9,047 bases of DNA from positions 1 to 9,047 of the forward strand of contig JAPKGY010000075.1 in the NCBI GenBank assembly GCA_026647385.1, read 5' to 3'. Shown here piece after piece: positions 1 to 6,984 of this stretch. Source of the DNA: Phycisphaerae bacterium. GTDB lineage: Bacteria > Planctomycetota > Phycisphaerae > UBA1845 > PWPN01. Below the pieces are notes generated by a model that saw only the letters and a list, made by a program, of their open reading frames with translations, was not told the DNA's origin and did not search any database. The position numbers and the translations under genes were made by a program. Every line of letters begins with the position of its first letter. Position 1 is the first letter of the stretch.

Positions 1-1590
1 GGCATCGCGATGGGGCACGTGGGGATGAAGTATTCGCTTCCCAGCCGGGAACTGATCGCCGACAGCGTCGAGTCGATGATCGAGGCCCATCGGTTCGATG
101 CGATGATCTGTATCCCGAACTGCGACAAGATCGTGCCGGGTATGCTGATGGCCGCCGCCCGGTGCAACATCCCGACGATCTTCGTGAGCGGGGGGCCGAT
201 GGAGGCCGGCAAGACCGCCGACGGCCAGACGGTCGATCTGATCAGCGCGTTCTACGCGGTCAGCCAGCACGCCGCCGGCCTGATGGACGAACGGCAGGTG
301 ATCGAGATCGAGAACCACGCCTGCCCGACGTGCGGAAGCTGCTCGGGCATGTTCACCGCCAACAGCATGAACTGCCTCTGCGAGGCGCTGGGCATTGCCT
401 TGCCGGGCAACGGAACGGTTCTGGCGACCAGCGAGGATCGCAAGAAGCTGTACGCAACCGCGGCCGGGCGGATCGTGGAGATGGCCAAGGCGGGCGGGCC
501 GTTGCCGCGCGAGATCATGACCCGGGCCGCGTTCGATAACGCGATGATCCTCGACATGGCGATGGGCGGGTCGACCAATACCGTGCTCCACATCCTGGCG
601 ATTGCCCGGGAGGCCGGCGTCGATTTCACGATGAAGAACATAGACGCCCTCTCCCGGCGCACCCCCAATATCTGCAAACTCGCGCCGTCAGCCGGCGATA
701 ACGGCAAGCTTTACCACATCGAGGACTGCCAGGCAGCCGGCGGAATCATGACCATCCTGGGCGAACTGGTCCGCGGGAAAGCCGGGCTGCTCGAGGAGAA
801 TACGCTGACCGTTACCGGCCAGACCCTCGGTGCGAACATCCGCCTGAACGATATCCGGTTCCTGGGCGAAAAGGTGCGTCTCGACGGGATTTCCAAGGCC
901 ACCCGCAGCGAACTGAGCAAGTACACCGACAACGCCGAAAAGGGCGGAGCGATTGTGTTGACGCTGGTCGAGGAGAAGACGTTCGATCCGTTCGACTGCA
1001 TCCGCACGGTGGACCAAGCCTACTCGATCGAGGGCGGGCTGAGCATTCTCTACGGCAACGTCGCCGAGGAGGGCGCGGTCGTGAAGACCGCCGGCGTGGA
1101 CAAGCGGATGCTGCGCCACAGCGGGCCGGCCGTCATCTTCGAGAGCCAGGAAGAAGCCTGCGAGGGCATCCTGGGCGGCAGGGTCAAGCCGGGCGACGTG
1201 GTCGTGATCCGCTACGAGGGACCGCGCGGCGGGCCGGGCATGCAGGAGATGCTCGCCCCGACGAGCTACATCAAGGCCAGACCGGAACTCGCCAACACCG
1301 TCGCGCTGATCACCGACGGGCGGTTCAGCGGGGGGACGGCCGGCGCCTGCATCGGGCACGTCAGTCCCGAGGCGGCCCGTGGTGGGGCGATCGCGCTGAT
1401 CCAACCCGGCGACGTCATCGACATCGATATCCCCGCCCGAACGCTCAATGTGAAGGTTTCCACGGACGAGTTGGCCAAACGCAGAAAAAACTGGCAGCCC
1501 CCGCCGCCGCGGTTCAAAACCGGCTATCTCTCCAAGTACACCCGGATGGCGACCAGCGCCAGCACCGGTGCGGTGCTGAAGTGGGATTGA
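1..1590 (+). CDS. ilvD: dihydroxy-acid dehydratase, 5' end missing
   Basis: This enzyme dehydrates 2,3-dihydroxyisovalerate and 2,3-dihydroxy-3-methylvalerate to the 2-keto acids that precede valine, leucine and isoleucine; it is a cytosolic iron-sulfur, Mg-dependent enzyme. The reading frame is open from base 1 (GIAMGH...), so the start lies upstream; by comparison with E. coli IlvD roughly 80 residues are missing. Counting from the Met at position 10, visible family motifs are YSLPSRELIADSVE (8-21), NCDK with Cys38, CPTCGSCSGMFTANS (105-119), GGSTNTVLH (186-194), GGPGMQEM (407-414) and DGRFSGGT (436-443), whose Ser440 matches the proposed catalytic serine. Cys38 and Cys111 match conserved cluster-ligand positions; any earlier ligand would be outside the window. 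The 526 visible residues plus the missing part fit the long, E. coli-like form of about 610 residues. The related Edd dehydratase is less likely because the motifs follow IlvD. The gene ends normally with TGA and converges on the efflux operon. Confidence 0.96.
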   Translation, partial: GIAMGHVGMKYSLPSRELIADSVESMIEAHRFDAMICIPNCDKIVPGMLMAAARCNIPTIFVSGGPMEAGKTADGQTVDLISAFYAVSQHAAGLMDERQVIEIENHACPTCGSCSGMFTANSMNCLCEALGIALPGNGTVLATSEDRKKLYATAAGRIVEMAKAGGPLPREIMTRAAFDNAMILDMAMGGSTNTVLHILAIAREAGVDFTMKNIDALSRRTPNICKLAPSAGDNGKLYHIEDCQAAGGIMTILGELVRGKAGLLEENTLTVTGQTLGANIRLNDIRFLGEKVRLDGISKATRSELSKYTDNAEKGGAIVLTLVEEKTFDPFDCIRTVDQAYSIEGGLSILYGNVAEEGAVVKTAGVDKRMLRHSGPAVIFESQEEACEGILGGRVKPGDVVVIRYEGPRGGPGMQEMLAPTSYIKARPELANTVALITDGRFSGGTAGACIGHVSPEAARGGAIALIQPGDVIDIDIPARTLNVKVSTDELAKRRKNWQPPPPRFKTGYLSKYTRMATSASTGAVLKWD

Positions 1591-1611
1591 TTACAAACTC
1601 AAACTGACCGA

Positions 1612-1646
1612 TTGCATCCGTCGGAGTCGGTTGCATCCTTCGGAGT
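1612..1646. repeat. two-copy tandem repeat, 19-bp period
   Basis: Two near-identical 16-bp copies, TTGCATCCGTCGGAGT (1612-1627) and TTGCATCCTTCGGAGT (1631-1646), differ at one base and are spaced with a 19-bp period. They begin 21 bp after the ilvD stop codon. Each copy contains a small CCG/TTCGG-like fold, but no T-tract follows, so there is no clear terminator. Function unknown; this may be slippage-derived intergenic sequence. Confidence 0.6.
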
Positions 1647-1656
1647 GCTGTACCTC

Positions 1657-1823
1657 TAAAGAGCCGCGGGCTTCCCTTGACACACGACTCACCGCGAACC
1701 CTTGACACGACACGGGGCTTCGCCACAAAAGGAACGCGGATGCGTTCGTGTCGTGTCCAGGGGAAGCGGCTTTGTGCGGGCATACGCCCGCGTCGTGGGT
1801 CAAGGGAAGCCCGCGGCTCTTTA
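1657..1823. repeat. 167-bp element with long terminal inverted repeats (MITE-like)
   Basis: The ends form an inverted repeat of 32 bp per arm (1657-1688 with 1792-1823). The outer 25 bp match perfectly, and the whole arm has a single mismatch. Each end begins TAAAGAGCCGCGGGC when read inward. Inside are a second inverted repeat (1699-1714 with 1747-1762, 15 of 16 paired), a 6-bp hairpin GAACGC/GCGTTC (1732-1747) and a 6-bp hairpin GCGGGC/GCCCGC (1776-1791). The motif CCCTTGACAC(AC)GAC or a close variant appears four times, twice in each orientation. There is no coding capacity of note. The outermost TA at each side could be a target duplication, as in IS630/Tc1-type MITEs, but because TA is palindromic it cannot be told apart from the repeat end. 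Alternatives are a large bidirectional terminator between convergent genes or a structured RNA. The geometry is seen directly; the mobile-element interpretation is inferred. Confidence 0.65.
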
Positions 1824-1953
1824 ATCCCCGATCGGTGAGTTTGACGCCCTGCAGTTCTTATGGGCTTTCGCGTGCCGGAGGTGCTTTGGCTGCGGGGCGC
1901 TGCAATCGATCTCCCCTTGGGACGGACGGGTAACCTTTCTCCCTGCTCCGCTC
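1824..1953. other. intergenic remainder, no gene seen
   Basis: This stretch lies between the inverted-repeat element and the stop codon of the RND pump gene. I see no convincing gene, promoter or hairpin followed by a T-tract on either strand, so the terminators for ilvD and for the efflux operon remain unidentified. Confidence 0.5.
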
Positions 1954-1974
1954 TCAATTCTCCATTCTCAATTC
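1952..1974. repeat. short direct repeat at the 3' end of the pump gene
   Basis: The 9-mer TCTCAATTC occurs at 1952-1960 and again at 1966-1974 (14-bp period). On the minus strand it gives GAATTGAGA units that encode the last residues of the pump (ELRMEN) and run through its TGA stop. The AT-richer, simple composition contrasts with the GC-rich gene, which suggests the extreme C-terminus was replaced or extended by repeat-derived sequence. Confidence 0.5.
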
Positions 1975-4900
1975 CGCAGGCTGTGCGTTCGCCGCCGCCA
2001 TCTTGGCCGCCCGTCTCTGTTTGTGCCACAGGCCGATGTCGTCGAACAGCGAGTACGCCACCGGGGTGACCAGCAGCGAGAGCAGCAGGCTCAGCATTTG
2101 GCCGCCGACGATCACGCGGGCCATGGACGCGCGCGACGCGGCGCCGGGGCCCTCGCCGAGGGCGATCGGGATCATGCCGGAAACCAGCATGAGCGTGGTC
2201 ATGAGGATGGGGCGCAGCCGCGTGCGGTTGGCTTCGAGAATCGCCCAGAGGCGGACGCGCTGGGCTTCCGGCCGGCGCTGCACGAATCGTCCCCACCCAT
2301 CGCCGGGGTCATGGCCCGGGTTTTCGGTCGCCCCGAGGCGGTAGGCGTCGGGCACTTCGCGGGGATCCGCCGCCGCCCGCGCCCGCAGCACGTTCGTGTA
2401 GTCCACCTGCAGGATGCCGTTTTTCTTCACGATGCCGAACAGCAGGAACATGCCCAGGATCGAGTAGAGAGCCAGCGACTGGCCAAGCAGCAACAGCGAC
2501 AGCAGGGCGAACGGAATGGTCAGCGGTACAGCCAACAGAATGGTGATCGGGTGAACGAAACTCTCGAACTGGGCCGCCAGCACCATGTACATGAACAACA
2601 GCGACAGCGTGAAAGCCATCAGGAATGCCTGGTTGGACTCCCTCTGGGTCTTGGCCCGGCCGCTCGGGATCAGTTGATAATCCGCCGGCATATTCAGGCT
2701 CGCGCCGGCCGCGAAGAACGCGTCCATCGCCTGGCTGATAGCCAATCCGTTCAGGTTGGCGACGAGAGTGATCTTACGTTGCCGGTTGAACCGGTCGATC
2801 TGTGCGGGGCCGCGCGACTCCTCCAGTGAAGCGACGTTCTCCAATCGGACGAGGGTGCCTTTGGTCGAGGGCAGGGTCATATTGGCGATCGCCCGCCGAT
2901 CGCCGCGCTCGACGCCCTCGGCTCGCAGCCACACGTCGTATAATTCGCCGAGCCGGACGTCCTTGAAGTCGGAGACGATCTGGCCCCCGACGAGGATCCG
3001 CAGCGTCGAGGCGATGTCCTGGACCGACACGCCCAGGTCCGCCGCTCGCTCGCGGTCCACCCGGACGCGCAATTCCGGCTTGCGCAAGGCCATCGTCGTG
3101 TCCACGTCGGCCAGTCCGGGATTCCTCCGCAGGATGGCCAGGATCCCGTCGGCGTACTCCGTGAGTTGATCGAGGTTCGGCCCGACGAGCGTGAACTCGA
3201 CGTCGGTGTTGGCGGATCCGCTCGCGATCTTCGACGGCAACTGCACGCTGACCCGCAGGTCGGGGTATCGGCCGAGCATCAGTTGGCGCGCCCGCCCCAT
3301 GACCTCGAACTGGCTGAACCGTTGGCCGTCCGGCCCCTTGGTCCGTTCGGTCAGGTCGATGAGCCGGACGTAGATGATGCCCTGCGTTACGTCGCCCTGC
3401 CCCTTGGTGACCTTGCCGGTGGTATCGCCGATCGTGGTGAGCACGTGGGTCACCTCGGGCCAACCGCGTAGTTCGTTTTCGATTTCCAGGAAGGTCTGGT
3501 CGGTCCGGTCGAGGGTCCATCCCTCGGGCGTCACGATGGCGATTTCGAACTCGCTCTGGTCGTCCTTGGGGATGAAGTCCAGCCCGATCATGCCGAACAA
3601 CCCCGGGTAATTCATCCAGGCCAGGGATTGGGCGGCGCGCGCGTTTCCGAAGCTGAGCCATCGGCCGAACGGCAGCGGGAAGATGCTCGCCGTGACGCAC
3701 AGGGCGGCGAGCATGACCGCCCAGCGGTGGCGCATCGACCAGCGCAGCGTCCACATGTACGGGCGCTCGGCGATCCAGCCGTAGGCCCCCCCGCTGTGAT
3801 GGGCTTTGCCCGCCTTGCTCGCTTTTTCGGAAAGCCTCAGGAATCGCGAGCACAGCATCGGCGTCAGCGTGAAGCTCACCAGCATCGACATCATGATCGC
3901 CACCGCGCAGGTGATCCCGAACGAATGGAAGAACCGCCCGACCCGCCCGCTCATGAACGCGATCGGCAGGAAGATCACCACGAGCGACAGCGTCGTCGCC
4001 ATCACCGCGAACGCGATCTCGCGGGTCGCCCCCATGGCCGCGTCCCAGGCGCGCAGACCCTTTTCCTCCATCCACCGGAAGATGTTCTCGTGTACGACCA
4101 CCGCGTCGTCGATCACGATTCCGATCGCCAGCGTCAGCGACAGCATGGTGATGTTGTTGATCGTGAACCCGAACCAGCGCATGACCATGAAGGTCGCGAT
4201 CAGCGACGTCGGAATCGCGCACGAGGCGATGACCATCGTCCGCCAGTCCCGCAGGAACAGCAGAATGGTCAGTGAAACCAGAATCGCCCCCAGGATCAGG
4301 TGTTTCTGGACCTCGTGCAGCGACGCGTTGATGAACAGGGACTGGTCGCGGATCGGCTCCATCCTCAGGTCCCCCAGCCCTTCCTGGCGGAACCCTTCCG
4401 CCAGCATCGCGAGCCGTTCCTTCACGTTGTCGATCACCTGGACGGTGTTCGTGCCGCTTTGCTTCTGAACGACCAGCATGACCGCGTTGTCGCCGTCGAG
4501 TCGGCCGACGGACCGGGGCTCTTCCCACGTGTCCTCCGCCCGGCCGACGTCGCTGACGCGGATCGGCTGACCCTTGATGTTCGTGATGATGACCTGGTTG
4601 AAATCCTGCGGGTCCGTCACCCGGCCCATCGTTCGCAGGACCAGCTCACGCGACGCCTGGTCCACCCGGCCGCCCGGGAGTTCGAGGTTCTGGGCGACGA
4701 GCGAGCGGCGGACCTCCTCGATCGACAGGTTGTAGGCCTCCAGCTTCTTCGTATCAACGATGACGTTGATCGCCCGCAGGCGGCCGCCCACCAGCGTCAC
4801 CGACCCCACGCCGCCCAGGCTGCTCAATGACTCCTTGATCCGCTTGTCGGCGATCTCCGTCACCTCGCGCAGACTGCGTCGGCCGGACACCGCGATCGTC

Positions 4901-5316
4901 ATCACCGGCGTCGCGTCGACGTCGAACTTGTCCACGATCGGGGTGTCCGTCCCGGTCGGCAGCCGCGACAGTATCGTATTGACCTTGCCTTGCACCTCCT
5001 GCTGGGCGACGTCGCGATCCTTCTCGAGTACAAACTGCACGATGATCGTCGACAAGCCTTCCTTCGTCACGCTGCGCAGCTCGTCGATGCCGGCTATGGT
5101 GTTGATCACTTCCTCGATCACCTTGGTGACGCCCGTCTCCATCTCCTCGACGGACGCGCCCGGCCGCGTGGTGGTGACGGTAATGATCGGCAGGTCCACG
5201 TTCGGAAAGAGATCCACGCCCAGCTTGGCGTAGCTCATCAAACCGACCACCACCGGCAGGGCGATCAGCATCGTCGTGAATACCGGCCGCCGTATGCACA
5301 GTTCGGGCAGAGTCAT
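1954..5316 (-). CDS. RND efflux pump, HAE1 family (AcrB-like)
   Basis: This is the inner-membrane, proton-driven transporter of a tripartite efflux system, probably exporting hydrophobic or amphiphilic compounds to the adaptor and outer-membrane channel. It has 1120 residues against roughly 1030-1050 for AcrB. The N-terminus (CIRRPVFTTMLIALPVVVGL) forms TM1, followed by a periplasmic porter region. TM2-TM6 lie at about 338-485, with LAIGIVIDDAVVVHENI holding the proton-relay pair Asp403-Asp404. TM7 is at about 531-550, then a second porter region starting near FIPKDDQSEF (581-590), and TM8-TM12 at about 895-1092. GIVKKNGILQVDY (961-973) carries the TM10 lysine, so the relay residues look intact. 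Two additions relative to the usual fold are seen: about 551-576 after TM7, and about 981-1023 between TM10 and TM11. The ATG at 5316 overlaps the adaptor stop as ATGA and has an AAGGGGGGAG ribosome site 7 bp upstream, so the two are translationally coupled. Substrate cannot be read from the sequence. Confidence 0.95.
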   Translation of the reverse strand: MTLPELCIRRPVFTTMLIALPVVVGLMSYAKLGVDLFPNVDLPIITVTTTRPGASVEEMETGVTKVIEEVINTIAGIDELRSVTKEGLSTIIVQFVLEKDRDVAQQEVQGKVNTILSRLPTGTDTPIVDKFDVDATPVMTIAVSGRRSLREVTEIADKRIKESLSSLGGVGSVTLVGGRLRAINVIVDTKKLEAYNLSIEEVRRSLVAQNLELPGGRVDQASRELVLRTMGRVTDPQDFNQVIITNIKGQPIRVSDVGRAEDTWEEPRSVGRLDGDNAVMLVVQKQSGTNTVQVIDNVKERLAMLAEGFRQEGLGDLRMEPIRDQSLFINASLHEVQKHLILGAILVSLTILLFLRDWRTMVIASCAIPTSLIATFMVMRWFGFTINNITMLSLTLAIGIVIDDAVVVHENIFRWMEEKGLRAWDAAMGATREIAFAVMATTLSLVVIFLPIAFMSGRVGRFFHSFGITCAVAIMMSMLVSFTLTPMLCSRFLRLSEKASKAGKAHHSGGAYGWIAERPYMWTLRWSMRHRWAVMLAALCVTASIFPLPFGRWLSFGNARAAQSLAWMNYPGLFGMIGLDFIPKDDQSEFEIAIVTPEGWTLDRTDQTFLEIENELRGWPEVTHVLTTIGDTTGKVTKGQGDVTQGIIYVRLIDLTERTKGPDGQRFSQFEVMGRARQLMLGRYPDLRVSVQLPSKIASGSANTDVEFTLVGPNLDQLTEYADGILAILRRNPGLADVDTTMALRKPELRVRVDRERAADLGVSVQDIASTLRILVGGQIVSDFKDVRLGELYDVWLRAEGVERGDRRAIANMTLPSTKGTLVRLENVASLEESRGPAQIDRFNRQRKITLVANLNGLAISQAMDAFFAAGASLNMPADYQLIPSGRAKTQRESNQAFLMAFTLSLLFMYMVLAAQFESFVHPITILLAVPLTIPFALLSLLLLGQSLALYSILGMFLLFGIVKKNGILQVDYTNVLRARAAADPREVPDAYRLGATENPGHDPGDGWGRFVQRRPEAQRVRLWAILEANRTRLRPILMTTLMLVSGMIPIALGEGPGAASRASMARVIVGGQMLSLLLSLLVTPVAYSLFDDIGLWHKQRRAAKMAAANAQPAELRMEN

Positions 5317-6710
5317 TCGCGGGCTCCCCCCTTCGCCGGCGCGGTGCTGATCGCATCCGTCCGAACCACCACCGCCACGCCGTCGGCCAGCTTGCTGTTG
5401 CCGCTCACCACCACCGATTCGCCCGCTCCAATTCCCCCGGCGATTTCGACCCGGTTGCCCTTGCGGTCGCCCAGCGTCACCGTCGCCTCGACGGCCTTGT
5501 TGTCCTTCACCGTGAAGACCTTGTTGACCCCGGCAAAACTCAGAACCGCCTCGATCGGAGCAAAAACGACCTCCTTGTCCAGGTGCGTTTCGACGAAACC
5601 CTTGGCGAACGATCCCGGCCTGAGCCGGTGGGACGCGTTCGGAACCACAATCTCGACCTCGAACGTCCGATTCTCCGGATCCACCGCCGGGTTGATCCGC
5701 GAAACCTCCCCCGCGAACCGGTCCTCGTACGCCTCGACCTGCAAAGTCGCGTGTTGCCCGACTTGTACCTCGCCGATGAATCGCTCCGGGACGGCCGCGC
5801 GAAGCTTGATCGGATCGTCCTTCACGACTCGAAACGCCTGCTTGCCCTGCGTCACCAGCTCGCCAACCGAAATGTATCGATCCGTGACCGCGTAGATCGG
5901 GCTCTTCGGGGACGTCGGGGGCTGTGCGGGAACGGTGGTGACAGCCGAGATCCCCGGCGCGCGAATCACCGTGTCGGACAACTGCTGTTCCGCCAATGCC
6001 AGTTCCGCCTGGCGGGTCCGGGCCTGGCTGATCAGCGATCGGGCGGTCAGGATCTCCACGTCGTAGTTGCTCCGTGCGACCTCCCAGGCCGTCCGCAAGT
6101 CCGCGAAATCCTGGTCGCTCATCAGCGGGGGGGTCTGCTCGTGCAACTGTCGGCCGCGTTCGTACTTGGCCTTCGCGTTGTCCGCTTCGAGTCGGGCCCG
6201 CTCGACCGTCGGCAGCTTTCGTACGTCGAAATCCTCCGGCGGCAGCTCCTTCAACCCGAGTTTTGAAAGCACCTCGCGTACCGCCAATTCCTTCTGTTGA
6301 CGGGCCAACACGAAGTCCTCCCGGTCGACCTGGGCCAGCGGCTCGCCGGGCTCAGCCCGGTCGCCCACGTCCTTGAAGACCGCTGTGATCTTGCCCGCCA
6401 CCTTGCTCGAGATCGTCGCCCGGTCGTCGCCGAACAGCGTCCCCACCACCTCGACCCCGCGCTGCACCGACTGCACGGTGACGCGTTCCAGTACCACCGG
6501 AACAGCCGGGTCCTCCTTGGGGCCCGGGTCGTTCTTCTCCTTGCCCGAGCACCCCGCCAACAACCCCAGCCCCAGCAACGCCACAACACGGGCGGCACCC
6601 CGCCCCGGATGCCCGTACGTCGGACTCGTTCGGTGGTGCCACAGCCGGATGCTCTCGGATGTGCTCCCCGCCCCCGACCACCTGCGGCTGGGCCACGTCG
6701 CCCGGCTCAT
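5313..6710 (-). CDS. RND efflux periplasmic adaptor lipoprotein (HlyD/AcrA-like)
   Basis: This membrane fusion protein links the RND pump to the outer-membrane channel. From the ATG at 6710 it has 465 residues. A hydrophobic stretch VVALLGLGLLAGC ends in a lipobox with Cys54, so the mature protein is probably a lipid-anchored periplasmic protein. The first lipoyl half (about 79-134) includes ISSKVAGKITAVFKDVGD; an alpha-hairpin rich in Ala, Arg, Glu and Gln spans about 134-250. The second lipoyl half follows DTVIRAPG and is interrupted by a Pro/Ser-rich piece (about 255-275) before YISVGELV. A beta-barrel (about 299-379) and a membrane-proximal domain to the end follow. The start is uncertain. 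ATG 6710 gives an overlong 54-residue signal, GTG 6584 a too-short one, and the frame stays open upstream to 6908 with an SD-like AGGTGA before ATG 6899. Codons upstream of 6710 have less GC at third positions than the rest, which argues against that longer form. It is the first gene of the pump operon. Confidence 0.9.
   Translation of the reverse strand: MSRATWPSRRWSGAGSTSESIRLWHHRTSPTYGHPGRGAARVVALLGLGLLAGCSGKEKNDPGPKEDPAVPVVLERVTVQSVQRGVEVVGTLFGDDRATISSKVAGKITAVFKDVGDRAEPGEPLAQVDREDFVLARQQKELAVREVLSKLGLKELPPEDFDVRKLPTVERARLEADNAKAKYERGRQLHEQTPPLMSDQDFADLRTAWEVARSNYDVEILTARSLISQARTRQAELALAEQQLSDTVIRAPGISAVTTVPAQPPTSPKSPIYAVTDRYISVGELVTQGKQAFRVVKDDPIKLRAAVPERFIGEVQVGQHATLQVEAYEDRFAGEVSRINPAVDPENRTFEVEIVVPNASHRLRPGSFAKGFVETHLDKEVVFAPIEAVLSFAGVNKVFTVKDNKAVEATVTLGDRKGNRVEIAGGIGAGESVVVSGNSKLADGVAVVVRTDAISTAPAKGGARE
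5324..5333 (-). promoter_or_regulatory. ribosome binding site for the RND pump
   Basis: On the minus strand AAGGGGGGAG lies 7 bp before the pump ATG (5316-5314), inside the last codons of the adaptor. It supports this start and coupled translation through the ATGA overlap. Confidence 0.65.
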
Positions 6711-6824
6711 CGACGATCCCCATGACCCCTTCGAGCGGGTGTGAGAAGCCCGGCAACCGTGCCCGTTTTGTGCTGCGGGCCCGCTGAAACGAGGTCTCGC
6801 CGTGGCGGACTTCCCGCCTCCACC

Positions 6825-6845
6825 GTGCAGCCAAGATCGCTGCAC
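6825..6845. promoter_or_regulatory. hairpin in the leader of the efflux operon
   Basis: GTGCAGC (6825-6831) and GCTGCAC (6839-6845) form a perfect 7-bp stem with a 7-base loop. If the minus-strand promoter near 6945-6973 is used and the adaptor starts at 6710, the hairpin lies in a 5' leader of about 225 bases. No T-tract follows, so it is not a clear terminator. Function unknown. Confidence 0.4.
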
Positions 6846-6890
6846 CACAAAACCCGGCTTCCCATACCCCTTCTCAGGCTCACCGCAATG

Positions 6891-6918
6891 TTGACGCATC
6901 ACTCTCACCTGTTACAAT
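6891..6918 (+). promoter_or_regulatory. sigma70-type promoter for the tetR-like gene
   Basis: TTGACG (6891-6896) and TACAAT (6913-6918) are separated by 16 bp, matching the -35 and -10 consensus at 5 of 6 positions each. Predicted transcription starts near 6925, inside the palindromic operator, about 60 bases before the regulator's ATG. This placement implies autoregulation. Called from consensus similarity only. Confidence 0.6.
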
Positions 6919-6936
6919 ACTGACTGGTCGGTTTTG
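6915..6936. promoter_or_regulatory. candidate TetR-family operator
   Basis: This 22-bp imperfect palindrome, core ACTGACTGGTCGGT (6919-6932), has 8 of 11 base pairs symmetric. The core resembles operators known for TetR-family regulators of the ACCGAC-N2-GTCGGT kind. It overlaps the -10 box and start point of the tetR promoter and lies directly downstream of the predicted start of the divergent efflux promoter, so one bound dimer could block both. The symmetry is seen; binding by the adjacent regulator is inferred. Confidence 0.6.
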
Positions 6937-6944
6937 AGAGGCTG

Positions 6945-6973
6945 ATTCTAGGTCTGATCTGGCGGTTTCGCAA
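6945..6973 (-). promoter_or_regulatory. sigma70-type promoter for the adaptor-pump operon
   Basis: On the minus strand TTGCGA (6973-6968) and TAGAAT (6950-6945) are separated by 17 bp; they match the consensus at 4 and 5 of 6 positions. Transcription would begin near 6938, next to the palindrome at 6915-6936, and run leftward into the adaptor gene. Predicted from consensus only. Confidence 0.5.
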
Positions 6974-6984
6974 GCTGGGCGATC

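Noticed and set aside
688..1404. Open frame of 238 codons on the minus strand opposite ilvD
   Set aside because: It is antisense to conserved ilvD motifs, has no recognisable domain and no ribosome site.
1677..1708. Two TTGAC(A) sequences inside the inverted-repeat element as -35 boxes
   Set aside because: No acceptable -10 box lies 16-18 bp downstream of either; they are part of the repeated CCCTTGACAC motif.
1591..1953. Small open frames, for example 1748-1933 and 1860-2069 (+)
   Set aside because: They start within the inverted-repeat element or run into the antisense of the pump gene, lack ribosome sites and show no protein-like features.
1514..2296. Open frame of 260 codons on the minus strand crossing the ilvD end, the intergenic repeat and the pump end
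   Set aside because: It spans unrelated features, including the inverted-repeat element, and has no domain; chance openness in GC-rich DNA.
2774..4528. Open reading frame of 584 codons on the minus strand inside the RND pump gene
   Set aside because: It overlaps the pump in another frame, its product is an Arg/Asp/Pro-rich peptide without motifs, and the pump frame carries all conserved residues. It is a by-product of high GC.
6599..6735. Small minus-strand frame starting MGIVDEPGDVAQPQVV with an SD-like GAAGGGG just upstream
   Set aside because: It has good third-position GC but no stop before it runs deep into the adaptor in the wrong frame, no known domain, and it would need a frameshift to join the adaptor. 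Kept only as an ambiguity about the adaptor start.
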